Below, piece by piece: positions 33,405 through 41,957 of a stretch of 64,000 nt of DNA (within the stretch, counting starts at the first letter, position 1; the number at the start of each line of letters is the position of its first letter). The position numbers and the translations under genes are program-made. Source of the DNA: Amycolatopsis roodepoortensis (GTDB taxonomy: Bacteria > Actinomycetota > Actinomycetes > Mycobacteriales > Pseudonocardiaceae); contig NZ_JADBEJ010000005.1 of NCBI RefSeq assembly GCF_014873915.1, forward strand, positions 3,472,001 to 3,536,000, in the 5' to 3' direction. The notes beneath the pieces are model-generated. The model saw only the letters and a program-made list of their open reading frames with translations, did not search any database and had not been told where the DNA came from.

Positions 33405-33727
33405 GCGAGCACGACGAAGACGGTTACGCCGGCGAAGCGGTCCTCGTGATCGACGGGACCGAGATCGCGACCACGGTCGAACTGAGGGGCTACTTCCAGC
33501 CCATCGACGGGTACTACCGCTGGTACGGCCGGGTCGCCACCAACGAGCAGGTGTCCGCGGCCGCCGGCGGCAAGAAGACCGCCGTCGAGATCCGGGCGGG
33601 CGAGTACAGCGCGAAGGGCGAGCTCTCCGACCCGGACCCGTGGGACCGCTACCGCATCATGGGCACCAGCACGCCGCCCTTCCACGTGCCGACCAGCCTC
33701 GAAGAACTGAACGAGCTCAACGCCTGA
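33401..33727 (+). CDS. DUF4873 domain protein
   Basis: 108 residues, a small beta-rich domain (GYAGEAVLVIDGTEIATTVELRG, YRWYGR, then TSTPPFHVP at the end). DUF4873 is often fused to or next to flavin monooxygenases and TetR regulators in actinobacteria; its function is unknown. ATG at 33401 overlaps the tetR stop (ATGA), with GGAGG 4 nt upstream. Followed by a 53-bp palindrome that separates it from the convergent DUF418 gene. Confidence 0.82.
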   Translation: MSEHDEDGYAGEAVLVIDGTEIATTVELRGYFQPIDGYYRWYGRVATNEQVSAAAGGKKTAVEIRAGEYSAKGELSDPDPWDRYRIMGTSTPPFHVPTSLEELNELNA

Positions 33728-33736
33728 CCCCTCAAG

Positions 33737-33789
33737 CGCGTGAAGGCCCCCTTCCCTCGGCTGAGCCGAGGGAAGGGGGCCTTCACGCG
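33737..33789. terminator. 53-bp perfect palindrome between convergent genes (second copy)
   Basis: Same sequence as 23767-23821; 26-bp arms around the G at 33763. Lies 10 bp after the DUF4873 stop and 11 bp before the DUF418 stop, hence a bidirectional terminator. Confidence 0.85.
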
Positions 33790-33800
33790 TCACCGGGAAT

Positions 33801-35081
33801 TCAGCCCCGCCGCTGAGCGGGCACCCGAGTCCGCGGCACCACGTACTTCGGCCAGCTCGACAGCTTGTTCATCGCCCATTCCAGCGGCCCGCGCCCGATG
33901 AACTTCCGCCACAGCACCGCCGCGGTCAGCGCGACCACCGAGAACTCGACGAAGTGCAGCACGCTGAAGATCGAGTCGCCGTCACTCTCGTCCCAGAGCA
34001 GCGCGATCGCCACGAAATGCAGCACGTACGCGCTCAGCACCCGCCCGCCCAGATCCGAAAGCGGCCGCAGCACGCGTTCGAACTTCGGCATCAGCAGCTG
34101 GCAGCCACCGATCACCGCCGCCGCGATCCCGATGGAGATCAGCAGGTCGAACGGCGTGTACGAGGTTCCTGTCGGCAGTAGTTCCCAGGCCCAGCTGGTG
34201 GTCGGCGGCGTGCCGTGGATCCAGGTCTGGTGCAGCCGCAGGAATTCCGGCGGCGTCATGCCCATCTGCGCGGCGGCCGGTTCCAGCGAGCGGTACACGG
34301 CCTGCATGCCGCCGAGCGGCCCGGTCGCGATCCAGGACACGACGTACCCGCCCACCGCGAGCGCCGATCCGCCGAAGAACAGCCGACGGCACACGCTGCG
34401 CGAGGTCAGGTCCATCCGCCCGATCGCCATCCCGGCGAACACGTACGCCATCAGCGTCAACGCGGGGAAGGTCCCGGTCAGGACGAGAACGGTCGCGGCC
34501 TTCAGCAGCCCGGTCGACGTGATGTCGTCCGCGGTCAGGTCCGGCGCGAAGAAGAGCAGGTCGCGGGGCAGCAGTTGCGCCCTGATCAGATGCGAGAGCA
34601 GCGGGCCCGCCACGGCGACGACGACCGCCGCGATCGCCAGCGCCTTCGCGCCCGCGCGCAGCCACGGGATCGCGAAGAGGAAGCAGGCCCCGTAGTAGGC
34701 CAGGATCACCATGTAGCCGGTCTCGAGGCTGGTCAGCCACAGCCCCAGCGCCACCAGGAGCGGGGCGCGGGTCGCCAGTTTGAGCGCGACGCGGGTTCGG
34801 TCGCGGCCCTGTTTGGGACGGCGGCCGCCGGACATCAGCGCGATCGAGACCCCGGCCAGCACCGCGAACAACGCGGCGGAATGGCCTTCGAACGGTTTGA
34901 ACAGCACCCCGACGCCGCCTTTGGCGGGATCGGGGCCGACATGCACCGCGTACATGCCGAGTACGGCCAGGCCGCGGGCGACGTCGATACCGGTCAGCCG
35001 CCCAGCGACCCGTTTGCCTTGTTCGGGAACTGTGCGCACGCCGTCGAGCAGCGCGCGGTCCATCACAGTGACGCCGTCCAC
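33801..35081 (-). CDS. DUF418/DUF1624-like multipass membrane protein (acyltransferase-related)
   Basis: 426 residues with about 10 membrane helices. The N-terminal RLTGIDVARGLAVLGMYAVHVGP is the family signature (R-x3-D-x-ARG) shared with heparan-alpha-glucosaminide acetyltransferase-like and DUF418 proteins. The middle GTSYTPFDLLISIG and C-terminal LGGRVLSAYVLHFVAIALLW are also conserved. Proposed role is acylation of a cell-envelope or extracellular substrate, but function is unproved. Start GTG 35081, with ATG 35063 possible. Basic C-terminal tail after the last helix. Confidence 0.8.
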   Translation of the reverse strand: MDGVTVMDRALLDGVRTVPEQGKRVAGRLTGIDVARGLAVLGMYAVHVGPDPAKGGVGVLFKPFEGHSAALFAVLAGVSIALMSGGRRPKQGRDRTRVALKLATRAPLLVALGLWLTSLETGYMVILAYYGACFLFAIPWLRAGAKALAIAAVVVAVAGPLLSHLIRAQLLPRDLLFFAPDLTADDITSTGLLKAATVLVLTGTFPALTLMAYVFAGMAIGRMDLTSRSVCRRLFFGGSALAVGGYVVSWIATGPLGGMQAVYRSLEPAAAQMGMTPPEFLRLHQTWIHGTPPTTSWAWELLPTGTSYTPFDLLISIGIAAAVIGGCQLLMPKFERVLRPLSDLGGRVLSAYVLHFVAIALLWDESDGDSIFSVLHFVEFSVVALTAAVLWRKFIGRGPLEWAMNKLSSWPKYVVPRTRVPAQRRG

Positions 35082-35195
35082 CTCATTTCTCGGCTAGCCC
35101 CCTGCCGTCCCCGCCTTAGCGTGACGATCAAATCTGAGAGCTGGCTGAGACGCAGCGGTGACGCCACTGTGACATCCGACTACAACCCGATCGGG

Positions 35196-35426
35196 TTAGC
35201 CACCAACAGCGAAGCCGACCTTGCGAACATCCGACGGCGCGATCTCGACGTAGGCGATCCGGTCGGTGGGCACGATGTACTTCCGGCCCTTTTCGTCGTC
35301 GAGGCGGAAGATCCCGTCGCCGGCCCTCAAGGCGTTCGCGACCAGTTCCTCGACCTCGTCGGGCGACTGGCTGCTGGACACCACGAGCTCCCGCGGCGTG
35401 TCCTTGATGCCGATCTTGACCTCCAC
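35196..35426 (-). CDS. DUF3107 family protein
   Basis: 76 residues, whole-length match to the actinobacterial DUF3107 family (Rv3208A/TB9.4): MEVKIGIKDTPRELVVSSSQ, then GDGIFRLDDEKGRKYIVP and the C-terminal AYVEIAP ... KVGFA. Small cytoplasmic beta-alpha protein of unknown function. GTG start at 35426 with GGAGG about 6 nt upstream. In mycobacteria it follows the TetR gene of Rv3208; here it is separated from it by about 7 kb of inserted genes. Confidence 0.93.
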   Translation of the reverse strand: MEVKIGIKDTPRELVVSSSQSPDEVEELVANALRAGDGIFRLDDEKGRKYIVPTDRIAYVEIAPSDVRKVGFAVGG

Positions 35427-35485
35427 GTGAGACCTCCGCTTGAAAGTTCGAAATTACTGGTGCGCCAAGGCTAGCCGAAGTGACC

Positions 35486-36139
35486 TCAGCCGAGCCCCAG
35501 CACCTGCATGCGCTTGGTGTGCCCTTGCTGCAACCGGCGGAACAACGCGGCGATTCCCGAAAGGTCGCCGGAGCCCTCGACGATCAGCTCGGCGAGCCCG
35601 TCCCGCTCGGCCACGACGTACTGGGCCTGCGTCAACGCCTCGCCCAGCAGGCGGCGGCCCCACAACGCGAGCTTGTCCCGCGCCTTCGGGTCGGCCTCGA
35701 TACCGGCCGCGACTTCGCGCTCGGCGAACGCGGAATGCCCCGTGTCGGCGAGCACGGTGAGCACCAGGTCCTTGGTCTCCGGGTCGAGCCAGCTGGCCAT
35801 CTCGCGGTAGAGATCCGCCGCGAGCCCGTCTCCGACGTAGGCCTTCACCAGGGACTCGAGCCAGGAACGCGGCGCCGTGGAGGCGTGCCAGGCGTCGATA
35901 TGCCCGACGAACGGCCGCATCGCGTCCTCGACCGCGACGCCGTGCCCCGCCAGATGCTTGGTGAGCAGGTCGTAGTGCCCGATCTCGGCGGCCGCCATGG
36001 AGGCCAGCGCGGCCCGGCCGGACAGCGTCGGCGCGGTGCGCGCGTCCTCGGCCATGCGATCGAATGCGGACAATTCCCCATAGGCGAGTACGCCGAGCAA
36101 ATCGACTACGCCCTCACTGATCTGCTTTGCCTCCGTCAC
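35486..36139 (-). CDS. Ferritin-like-fold protein (Rv3210c-like)
   Basis: 217 residues, helical ferritin-like_2 fold. Two Glu/His-containing helices (YGELSAFDRMAEDA and AAAEIGHYDLLTKHL), then a later pair (DTGHSAFAEREV) that could bind a diiron centre, as in MiaE-type tRNA hydroxylases; the identification of all ligands is uncertain. Actinobacteria-wide neighbour of the rhlE gene, here divergent from it. Function not established. Confidence 0.82.
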   Translation of the reverse strand: MTEAKQISEGVVDLLGVLAYGELSAFDRMAEDARTAPTLSGRAALASMAAAEIGHYDLLTKHLAGHGVAVEDAMRPFVGHIDAWHASTAPRSWLESLVKAYVGDGLAADLYREMASWLDPETKDLVLTVLADTGHSAFAEREVAAGIEADPKARDKLALWGRRLLGEALTQAQYVVAERDGLAELIVEGSGDLSGIAALFRRLQQGHTKRMQVLGLG

Positions 36140-36237
36140 GGCGGAAAGGGTATCGCCGAACCCACCTCCGGGGCGGTGAAGAGACCGATCCCACCCCGCA
36201 CGGCGCGCCGGGGGGTATCGAAAAACCGCAGATCAGG

Positions 36238-36474
36238 TAGACTGGCCGCCGGATACGACGGATCATCCGTCCCGGATCGGGACGCTGCTGCGGCTGAAGG
36301 ACAGCCGGTGCGGCCCCGGTCAGCACAAGAATGATGTGCGTGCACGCCATCCTGCGGCATTCCCACGAAGGGCCGCTCCAGCGCCAGTAGCGCGGAGCCC
36401 GAGCGAATTTTCGTGGTCGAGTGTCGATCTGGTGACCAGGGCAGTGCGCGCTGGTCACGAGAGAGGCGAGCACC
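36238..36474 (+). promoter_or_regulatory. Promoter and long structured leader of rhlE
   Basis: TAGACT at 36238-36243 is a good -10 box, which would place transcription start near 36250, leaving a leader of about 225 nt to the probable CTG start or 350 nt to the first GTG. The leader includes ACGGATCATCCGT-type hairpins and a perfect 8-bp stem at 36432-36458 directly before GAGAGG (36461-36466), a possible ribosome binding site. A 19-codon reading frame (36331-36390) also lies in it. Structured leaders that report RNA-helicase shortage are known for other DEAD-box genes. Confidence 0.5.
36432..36458 (+). promoter_or_regulatory. Hairpin next to the rhlE ribosome binding site
   Basis: GTGACCAG (36432-36439) and CTGGTCAC (36451-36458) are fully complementary around an 11-nt loop. 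The stem ends 2 nt before the GAGAGG sequence. It could control translation initiation of rhlE. Confidence 0.55.
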
Positions 36475-36600
36475 CTGACCACGAACGAAACCACAACCGA
36501 AGAGAACACCACCGGCGTCCCGGAGGCCGTCGCGCTGGAGCACAGCGAGACAGGCCCGGCCGCGCTGGACACCTCACACCCGCTGCAGGCGGGCGCGCCG

Positions 36601-38202
36601 GTGGAGCCCGAATCCCCCACCTTCGCTTCCTTCGGCGTCAAGCCGGAGATCGTGAAGGCGCTGGGCGAGGCCGGGATCGAGCGCACCTTCGCCATCCAGG
36701 CCCTGACGCTGCCGCTGGCCATGGCGGGCGACGACCTGATCGGCCAGGCCCGCACGGGTATGGGCAAGACGCTGGGCTTCGGCGTCCCGCTGCTGCACCG
36801 CGTCGAGGTCCCCGGCGACGGCACCCCGCAGGTGCTGGTCGTCGTGCCGACCCGTGAGCTGTGCATCCAGGTCGCGAACGACCTCAAGGGCGCGGGCAAG
36901 CACCTCGGCATCCGCACGCTGGCCATCTACGGTGGCCGCCCCTACGAGCCGCAGATCGCGGCGCTCCGCAACGGCGTCGACGTCGTCATCGGCACCCCCG
37001 GCCGCCTGCTGGACCTGGCCGAGCAGAAGCACCTGGTGCTGGGCAAGGTCCGCGGGCTGGTGCTGGACGAGGCCGACGAGATGCTCGACCTCGGCTTCCT
37101 GCCCGACATCGAGCGCATCCTGCGGATGGTCCCGGACAAGCGCCAGACGATGCTGTTCTCGGCGACCATGCCGGGCCCGATCATCACGCTGGCCCGCACG
37201 TTCCTCACCCAGCCGACGCATATCCGCGCCGAGGAGAACGACGCCGGCGCGATCCACGAGCGCACCACCCAGTTCGTCTACCGGGCGCACTCGATGGACA
37301 AGCCCGAGCTGATCGCCCGCGCGCTGCAGGCCGAAGGCCGTGGCCTGACGATGATCTTCACCCGCACCAAGCGCACCGCGCAGAAGGTCGCCGACGAGCT
37401 CGTCGAGCGCGGCTTCGCGGCCGCCGCCGTGCACGGTGACCTCGGCCAGGGCGCCCGTGAGCAGGCGCTGCGCGCGTTCCGCTCCGGCAAGGTCGACGTG
37501 CTGGTCGCCACCGACGTCGCCGCCCGCGGTATCGACATCGACGACGTCACGCACGTGATCAACTACCAGACGCCGGAGGACGAGAAGACCTACGTCCACC
37601 GGATCGGCCGCACCGGCCGCGCCGGGCGCACCGGTGTCGCGATCACCCTCGTCGACTGGGACGAGGAGCCGCGCTGGAAGCTGATCTCCGACACCCTCGG
37701 CCTCGACATGCCCGAGCCCGCCGAGACGTACTCGTCGTCGAAACACCTGTTCAGCGACCTCGGCATCCCCGAGGGCACCACCGGGCGCCTCCCGCTGTCG
37801 AAGCGGACCCGCGCCGGTCTTTCGGCCGAGGTCGAAGAGGACCTTGGCGGCAAGCGCCGCGGCCGTGGACAGGGTCCGGCGAAGGACGAAGAAGCGCCCC
37901 GCAAGCGCAACCGCGCGCCGCGCAAGCGGACCCGTGGCGGCGCGAACGCGGCCGCCAAGATCGAGGCCGCCGACGCCGCCGCGAGCCCTTCCGCGGAAGG
38001 GACTGCGGGCGAAGCCGCCGAGTCCTCTTCGGAGGGCCGCACGCGGACCCGCCGTCGCAGCCGTGGCGCCGCGAAGCCGAGCCCGGAGGTCAGCGGCCCT
38101 GCGGTCGAGAAGGAGGCCGGCGACAGCGCCGAGCGTCCGGCTCGCCGACGCCGCCGTCGCCGTCCGTCGGCGACTTCTGATACACCTGCGTCGGCAGACT
38201 GA
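36601..38202 (+). CDS. rhlE: DEAD-box RNA helicase RhlE
   Basis: 533 residues from GTG 36601. Q motif FASFGVKPEIVKAL ... AIQALTLP, Walker A ARTGMGKT, PTRELCIQ, TPGRLLDL, DEADEM, SAT, ARGIDID and HRIGRTGRAGRTG are all present. The last 130 residues are a basic and acidic low-complexity tail (KRRGRGQGPAKDEEAPRKR) typical of actinobacterial RNA-degradosome helicases. The coding frame continues upstream to CTG 36475 as LTTNETTTEENTTG ..., with GAGAGG 8 nt before the CTG, while GTG 36601 lacks a ribosome binding site. A 42-residue longer protein starting at CTG is therefore likely. Matches Rv3211. Confidence 0.93.
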   Translation: MEPESPTFASFGVKPEIVKALGEAGIERTFAIQALTLPLAMAGDDLIGQARTGMGKTLGFGVPLLHRVEVPGDGTPQVLVVVPTRELCIQVANDLKGAGKHLGIRTLAIYGGRPYEPQIAALRNGVDVVIGTPGRLLDLAEQKHLVLGKVRGLVLDEADEMLDLGFLPDIERILRMVPDKRQTMLFSATMPGPIITLARTFLTQPTHIRAEENDAGAIHERTTQFVYRAHSMDKPELIARALQAEGRGLTMIFTRTKRTAQKVADELVERGFAAAAVHGDLGQGAREQALRAFRSGKVDVLVATDVAARGIDIDDVTHVINYQTPEDEKTYVHRIGRTGRAGRTGVAITLVDWDEEPRWKLISDTLGLDMPEPAETYSSSKHLFSDLGIPEGTTGRLPLSKRTRAGLSAEVEEDLGGKRRGRGQGPAKDEEAPRKRNRAPRKRTRGGANAAAKIEAADAAASPSAEGTAGEAAESSSEGRTRTRRRSRGAAKPSPEVSGPAVEKEAGDSAERPARRRRRRRPSATSDTPASAD

Positions 38203-38237
38203 GCTTTCATACTGCGGACATGGGGAGCTAGGGGCAC

Positions 38238-39632
38238 GTGAGCGAACGCTGGGACGCCGCGCCGGACGACGAACCGGCGCGGCCCGTGCCCGCCGATCCC
38301 GGGCAACCGGACGGCAGCGAGCCGGAGACGGCCGAAAATGCGATCGGCACGGAAGACGTGCTGGACGCCGATCCCGCCCAGCCGGTGGCCGACGAGCCGC
38401 CGCTGGGCGGGAAACGCGCCCGTCGCTCACCGTGGAACCGCCCGCGGGATCGCGTGATCGCCGCGGTGATCGTGGTGGTCGTCGCGGTCACCGGCGTCGT
38501 CATCGGCGTGACCAGCGACAACGCGGCGACGGTCGCGCAGGTCGCCGCCACGCTGCCGCCAGGGCTCCCGCCCGCGCCGGCGGAGGTCCCCGGCTCCCTC
38601 AGCGAACTGTGGCAGGCGCCGAGTTCGGCGACACCGGTCCCGATCGGCGAAGCCAACAGCGTCGTCACCGCGGACAAGGGCGAGGTCCTCGGCCGGGACC
38701 CGTACACCGGCGAGGTCCGGTGGCGCTACTCGCGCGATCTCGAACTGTGCACCGTCGCGCTCGCCGGGATCAAGGTGGACGCGGTGTACCGCAAGGACAC
38801 CGGCTGCAGCGAGGTCACCCAGCTCGACGCGGGCACCGGGCGCCGCACGGCGCAGCGCAACGGCGATGCCGAACTCGGTACCAGGCTGGTCGTCGACGGA
38901 TCGCACGTCACCACGACCGGCAAGAAGTTGCTGAACACCTGGCGCGACGACCTGGTCAAGAGCATGGAGTACGGCCAGGTCCCCGCCATCGTGAACCCGA
39001 ACAAGCAGCCGAGGACCGGCTGCACCTACGGCACGGTGGCCGCCGCGGCGGGCAAGATCGGCGTGATCGAGCGCTGCCCCGGCGACCCGGCCGACCGCTT
39101 CACCGTTTACCGCGCGACCAACGATGAAGCCGACGACCCGAAGGTCGACTACAGCACCGTGCTCGCCGGCAAGAACGCGAAGGTCGTCGCGATGTCCGGC
39201 GATCTCGCGCTGATCGTGCTGCCCGAGCAGAAACTGCTCGTCATCTACGGCGGCGACGGCCTGCAGAAGTCGGCGTACCCGCTCGACGTGCCCGAAGCGG
39301 AGATCACGCCGGATCCGGTGGGCGGCGTCATGACGACCTCGTGGACCGCGCAGGGCGTGTACTGGTTCACCGGCTCGAAGACCATGGCGTTCTCACGGGA
39401 CGACCTCACGCCGCGCTGGACGCTGAACAACTCCACCGGCCCCGGGGTGACCTTCGGGGAACAGCTGGTCGTGCCGATCCAGGGCGGGCTCGCCGTGCTC
39501 GACGAGACGACCGGCGCCACGATCCGCACCGTCGGCGTCGACCGGCGCGGCTACACCGGCCCGGTTTCGCTTTCCTCGGTCGGGCCGGTGCTGCTGGAGC
39601 AGCGCGGCCCCACCCTCGTCGCCCTCAAGTGA
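38238..39632 (+). CDS. Membrane-anchored PQQ-like beta-propeller protein (Rv3212-like)
   Basis: 464 residues, GTG start with GGGAGC upstream. Acidic Pro-rich cytoplasmic N-terminus (1-70), one membrane helix (about 73-93, VIAAVIVVVVAVTGVVIG), then an extracytoplasmic WD/PQQ-like propeller with repeated blades such as GRDPYTGEVRWRYSR and TMAFSRDDLTPRW. Four cysteines in the propeller could form two disulphides. Conserved downstream of rhlE in actinobacteria (Rv3212); function unknown. Starts 35 nt after rhlE and is probably cotranscribed with it. Confidence 0.85.
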   Translation: MSERWDAAPDDEPARPVPADPGQPDGSEPETAENAIGTEDVLDADPAQPVADEPPLGGKRARRSPWNRPRDRVIAAVIVVVVAVTGVVIGVTSDNAATVAQVAATLPPGLPPAPAEVPGSLSELWQAPSSATPVPIGEANSVVTADKGEVLGRDPYTGEVRWRYSRDLELCTVALAGIKVDAVYRKDTGCSEVTQLDAGTGRRTAQRNGDAELGTRLVVDGSHVTTTGKKLLNTWRDDLVKSMEYGQVPAIVNPNKQPRTGCTYGTVAAAAGKIGVIERCPGDPADRFTVYRATNDEADDPKVDYSTVLAGKNAKVVAMSGDLALIVLPEQKLLVIYGGDGLQKSAYPLDVPEAEITPDPVGGVMTTSWTAQGVYWFTGSKTMAFSRDDLTPRWTLNNSTGPGVTFGEQLVVPIQGGLAVLDETTGATIRTVGVDRRGYTGPVSLSSVGPVLLEQRGPTLVALK

Positions 39633-39640
39633 CCGGCGGG

Positions 39641-39663
39641 CGGTAGCAAAGGTCCCTTGCTCC
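39641..39663 (-). repeat. 23-bp dispersed element, copy 8 (inverted)
   Basis: Exact core on the minus strand, between convergent stops; sense orientation for the gene ending at 39674. Confidence 0.85.
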
Positions 39664-39673
39664 CGCCGGCCCG

Positions 39674-40369
39674 TCAGCGCGTCGTCGAAGTCCGGGAAGT
39701 ACGCAGCCGGCTGACTTCCTTCCAGCACCACTTGCCACCTTCGCTGACGAGCGTGCCGGTGGCGGTGCCCGGCCGCCCCGCGACGGTCAGCGTGACGGAG
39801 ACCGTGGCCTTGGTCTCGGAGACCTTCGTGACCGGGCCGAGCGAAGCGTCCGAGGCTTCATTGACCCGCTCGATGATCTGGTCGATGTCCTTCTCCGCGC
39901 TCCCGCACTTCAGCTCCGTCAACGCGGCCCTGTCATGGGCGTTGATGCCGTCGATGATCGCCTGCGCGGTTCCTTCCGGACCGGACGCCTTCTCGGCCTT
40001 GTCGTCACTGAGGAAGAATCCAGGAGCGACGAACCCGGTGATGCCCAGCGTCAGCACCACCACGGCCGCGGCGGCGATGCCCACGATCAGACCGGTCTTG
40101 TTGTTCTTCGGGGGCGCGGGCGGCCCGCCGAAGCCCTGCCCGTACTGCTGCTGGCCGTAGCCGGGGTATTGCTGCTGGGGGTACTGCTGCTGCGGGTACG
40201 CGCCGCTCTGGTCGTAGCCGCCCTGCTGGTACTGCGGCTGGCCCGGGTACTGCTGCTGTTGCCCTGGGTATTGCTGCTGCTCGGGATACGGCTGCCCCGG
40301 CTGCTGCCCTGGGTACTGCTGCCCGCCCTGACCGTGATCGGGCTGGCCGGGCTGGGGTGGGTAGGTCAT
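39674..40369 (-). CDS. Q/P/Y-rich membrane protein with DUF4878-like C-terminal domain
   Basis: 231 residues. Residues 1-90 are low complexity, with repeated QYPGQQ and QQYP units; one membrane helix at about 93-117 (TGLIVGIAAAAVVVLTLGI). The extracytoplasmic C-terminal 100 residues resemble DUF4878 / NTF2-like proteins (GTAQAIIDGINAHDRAALTELKC, ending GGKWCWKEV, with two Cys). The tail is Arg/Ser/Thr-rich. ATG at 40369 begins MTYPP, the usual start of this class; upstream frame is open but unlikely coding. Function unknown. Confidence 0.75.
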   Translation of the reverse strand: MTYPPQPGQPDHGQGGQQYPGQQPGQPYPEQQQYPGQQQQYPGQPQYQQGGYDQSGAYPQQQYPQQQYPGYGQQQYGQGFGGPPAPPKNNKTGLIVGIAAAAVVVLTLGITGFVAPGFFLSDDKAEKASGPEGTAQAIIDGINAHDRAALTELKCGSAEKDIDQIIERVNEASDASLGPVTKVSETKATVSVTLTVAGRPGTATGTLVSEGGKWCWKEVSRLRTSRTSTTR

Positions 40370-40485
40370 CGACAGTGCCCTTCGTCCTCGCTGCGGGACA
40401 GCGTGTTCAACCACGACATGCCCAGTGAGCCACATTTTCGCAAGGACGGGACGCTTTTTCCGGTCAATGACACCTTCCTGCCGGG

Positions 40486-40821
40486 TCAGCTCCACCAGAA
40501 CAGGCTCAGCGCGGCCGTCACGCTCACCACGACCACGAGACCGGCGCCGCCCGCGGCGCGGCCGTTACGCGAGTCGGTGACCCGTTGTGCCAGCAAAGCG
40601 ACGACCGCCGCGACCGGGTGGCCGATCAGCATCAGGAGCCCCGGCCCTGGCGCGCCGGTGAACAGGCAGACCGAGGCGATCGCGACGACACACACCGCCA
40701 GCACGGCCATCCCGGCCGCGAGCGATCCGGTCAGCCCACGCCAGAACCGGCCGCTTTCGGGCGTCACGGGCTCGTCCGCGGGCGGAACGGTCGCGAGCTC
40801 TTCGGTGTCCGGTGACGACAC
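40486..40821 (-). CDS. Small membrane protein of unknown function
   Basis: 111 residues, acidic N-terminus of about 28 residues then three hydrophobic segments near 30-55, 58-80 and 92-110. No family recognised. On the same strand and 34 nt downstream of the RecB-like nuclease, so possibly cotranscribed with it. Confidence 0.65.
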   Translation of the reverse strand: MSSPDTEELATVPPADEPVTPESGRFWRGLTGSLAAGMAVLAVCVVAIASVCLFTGAPGPGLLMLIGHPVAAVVALLAQRVTDSRNGRAAGGAGLVVVVSVTAALSLFWWS

Positions 40822-40855
40822 GTCCTCGTCTGTCCAATCGTCGCGTTTCGGGGAT

Positions 40856-41716
40856 CTAGGGCGCCAGCAACTCCCACGGCTGAGCCGCGGGCCCGGCCTC
40901 CTGGCCTGCCGCGCAACTGGGCCGGAAGTCGCACCATGAGCAACGGCGGCCAGGGCGCGCCGGGAACAACACGTCCTCGTCGCCGCCGGCGTCCAGGGTA
41001 TCCGCTGCCAGCCGCAGATCCCCGGCGGTCTCGTCGGCGCGTTGGAGATGCCGCTTCAGGCTCTCCTCGGTGTGCTCGGCGGCCGCGATGGTTCCGGTGG
41101 GCACGTGGTGCAGCTCGACCTGGTAGCACGGCGTCCGCAGCGTCCTGGCTGCCGCGACCGCGTACAGCGCCAAGGCCTGCGACGAGCGCGCCTCGTACTC
41201 GTCCGGCGCGCGGCGGCCGGTCTTGTAGTCGATGATCACCAATTCCCGGCCGCGCTGGTCGATCCGGTCCGCGCGGCCCTCGATGATGAGGCTGGGCCCG
41301 CTGCCCGGCTCGAGCGTGACCGGCGCCGAAACCCAGCGCTCCAGCCCGACGGGATCGACGCTGACGTCGTTGTGCTCGACGTACTCCGCGACCCAGGCCT
41401 TGGCCCTGGCGCGATACCGGGCGGCCTGGTCGGCGTCTTCGAACCCGGCGTCCTTCCAGTGTTCGGCGACGAGCGCCATCGCCCGCTGCGGCACGCGCTT
41501 GATCACCGGCAGGTCGAACAACGCCCGCAAAGCGTTGTGCACCACCGCACCCAGCGTGCTGTGCGCCCACGCGCCGGTGCGTACCGGGGACGGGCGGTCG
41601 AGATACGCCATGCGGTAGCGGCGCGGGCAATCTTCGAACGTCGCGAGGCGCGCGGGCGAGACCTTCGTCAGCTTGCGCGGCGCTTCGACGCCGAAGTCGA
41701 AACCAATCTGCTCCAT
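40856..41716 (-). CDS. RecB-family exonuclease (PD-(D/E)XK, iron-sulfur type)
   Basis: 286 residues, a stand-alone RecB nuclease domain. Early SPARLATFEDCPRRYRMAYLD is the AddB/Cas4-type N-terminal motif with its first Cys. The catalytic core is IEGRADRIDQRGRELVIIDYKTGRR (Asp, Asp, Lys). The C-terminal CSWCDFRPSC provides three more cysteines, so a [4Fe-4S] cluster that staples the fold is likely. Orthologues are widespread in actinobacteria (Rv2119). Not next to any cas gene or helicase here; a DNA-repair role is probable. Confidence 0.9.
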   Translation of the reverse strand: MEQIGFDFGVEAPRKLTKVSPARLATFEDCPRRYRMAYLDRPSPVRTGAWAHSTLGAVVHNALRALFDLPVIKRVPQRAMALVAEHWKDAGFEDADQAARYRARAKAWVAEYVEHNDVSVDPVGLERWVSAPVTLEPGSGPSLIIEGRADRIDQRGRELVIIDYKTGRRAPDEYEARSSQALALYAVAAARTLRTPCYQVELHHVPTGTIAAAEHTEESLKRHLQRADETAGDLRLAADTLDAGGDEDVLFPARPGRRCSWCDFRPSCAAGQEAGPAAQPWELLAP

Positions 41717-41779
41717 CGGATCACCCCGCGCGCAACGCTACGCACCCCCACCGACACTTTTCGAGGGGATCCCCAGGAA

Positions 41780-41802
41780 GGGAGCAAGGGACCTTTGCTA
41801 TC
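41780..41802 (+). repeat. 23-bp dispersed element, copy 9
   Basis: Exact core, 64 bp upstream of the RecB-like start. Antisense to both flanking genes. Confidence 0.85.
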
Positions 41803-41830
41803 ACTCCGGGCCACATGCGGCGTGGCGGTC

Positions 41831-41879
41831 CGTGAAGGCCTCCTTCACTACCTTCACGGTAGGCAAGGAGGCCTTCACG
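41831..41879. repeat. Inverted repeat, GTGAAGGCC family
   Basis: Arms CGTGAAGGCCTCCTT (41831-41845) and its exact complement (41865-41879); the 19-nt loop has a nested CTACC ... GGTAG stem. Related to the 55-bp palindromes but with a different centre. Confidence 0.8.
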
Positions 41880-41898
41880 ACATGCCGCGGTCGCGAAA

Positions 41899-41921
41899 GA
41901 GAGCAAGGGACCTTTGCTATC
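41899..41921 (+). repeat. 23-bp dispersed element, copy 10
   Basis: Exact core with one flank change, between the inverted repeats at 41831 and 41958. Confidence 0.85.
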
Positions 41922-41957
41922 ACCTGCTCTGCGGTCCCGCGAAGCCCGTGAAGGGTA

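Noticed and set aside
40856..41716. Cas4
   Set aside because: No CRISPR genes or repeats; residues fit the stand-alone actinobacterial RecB-like family equally well.
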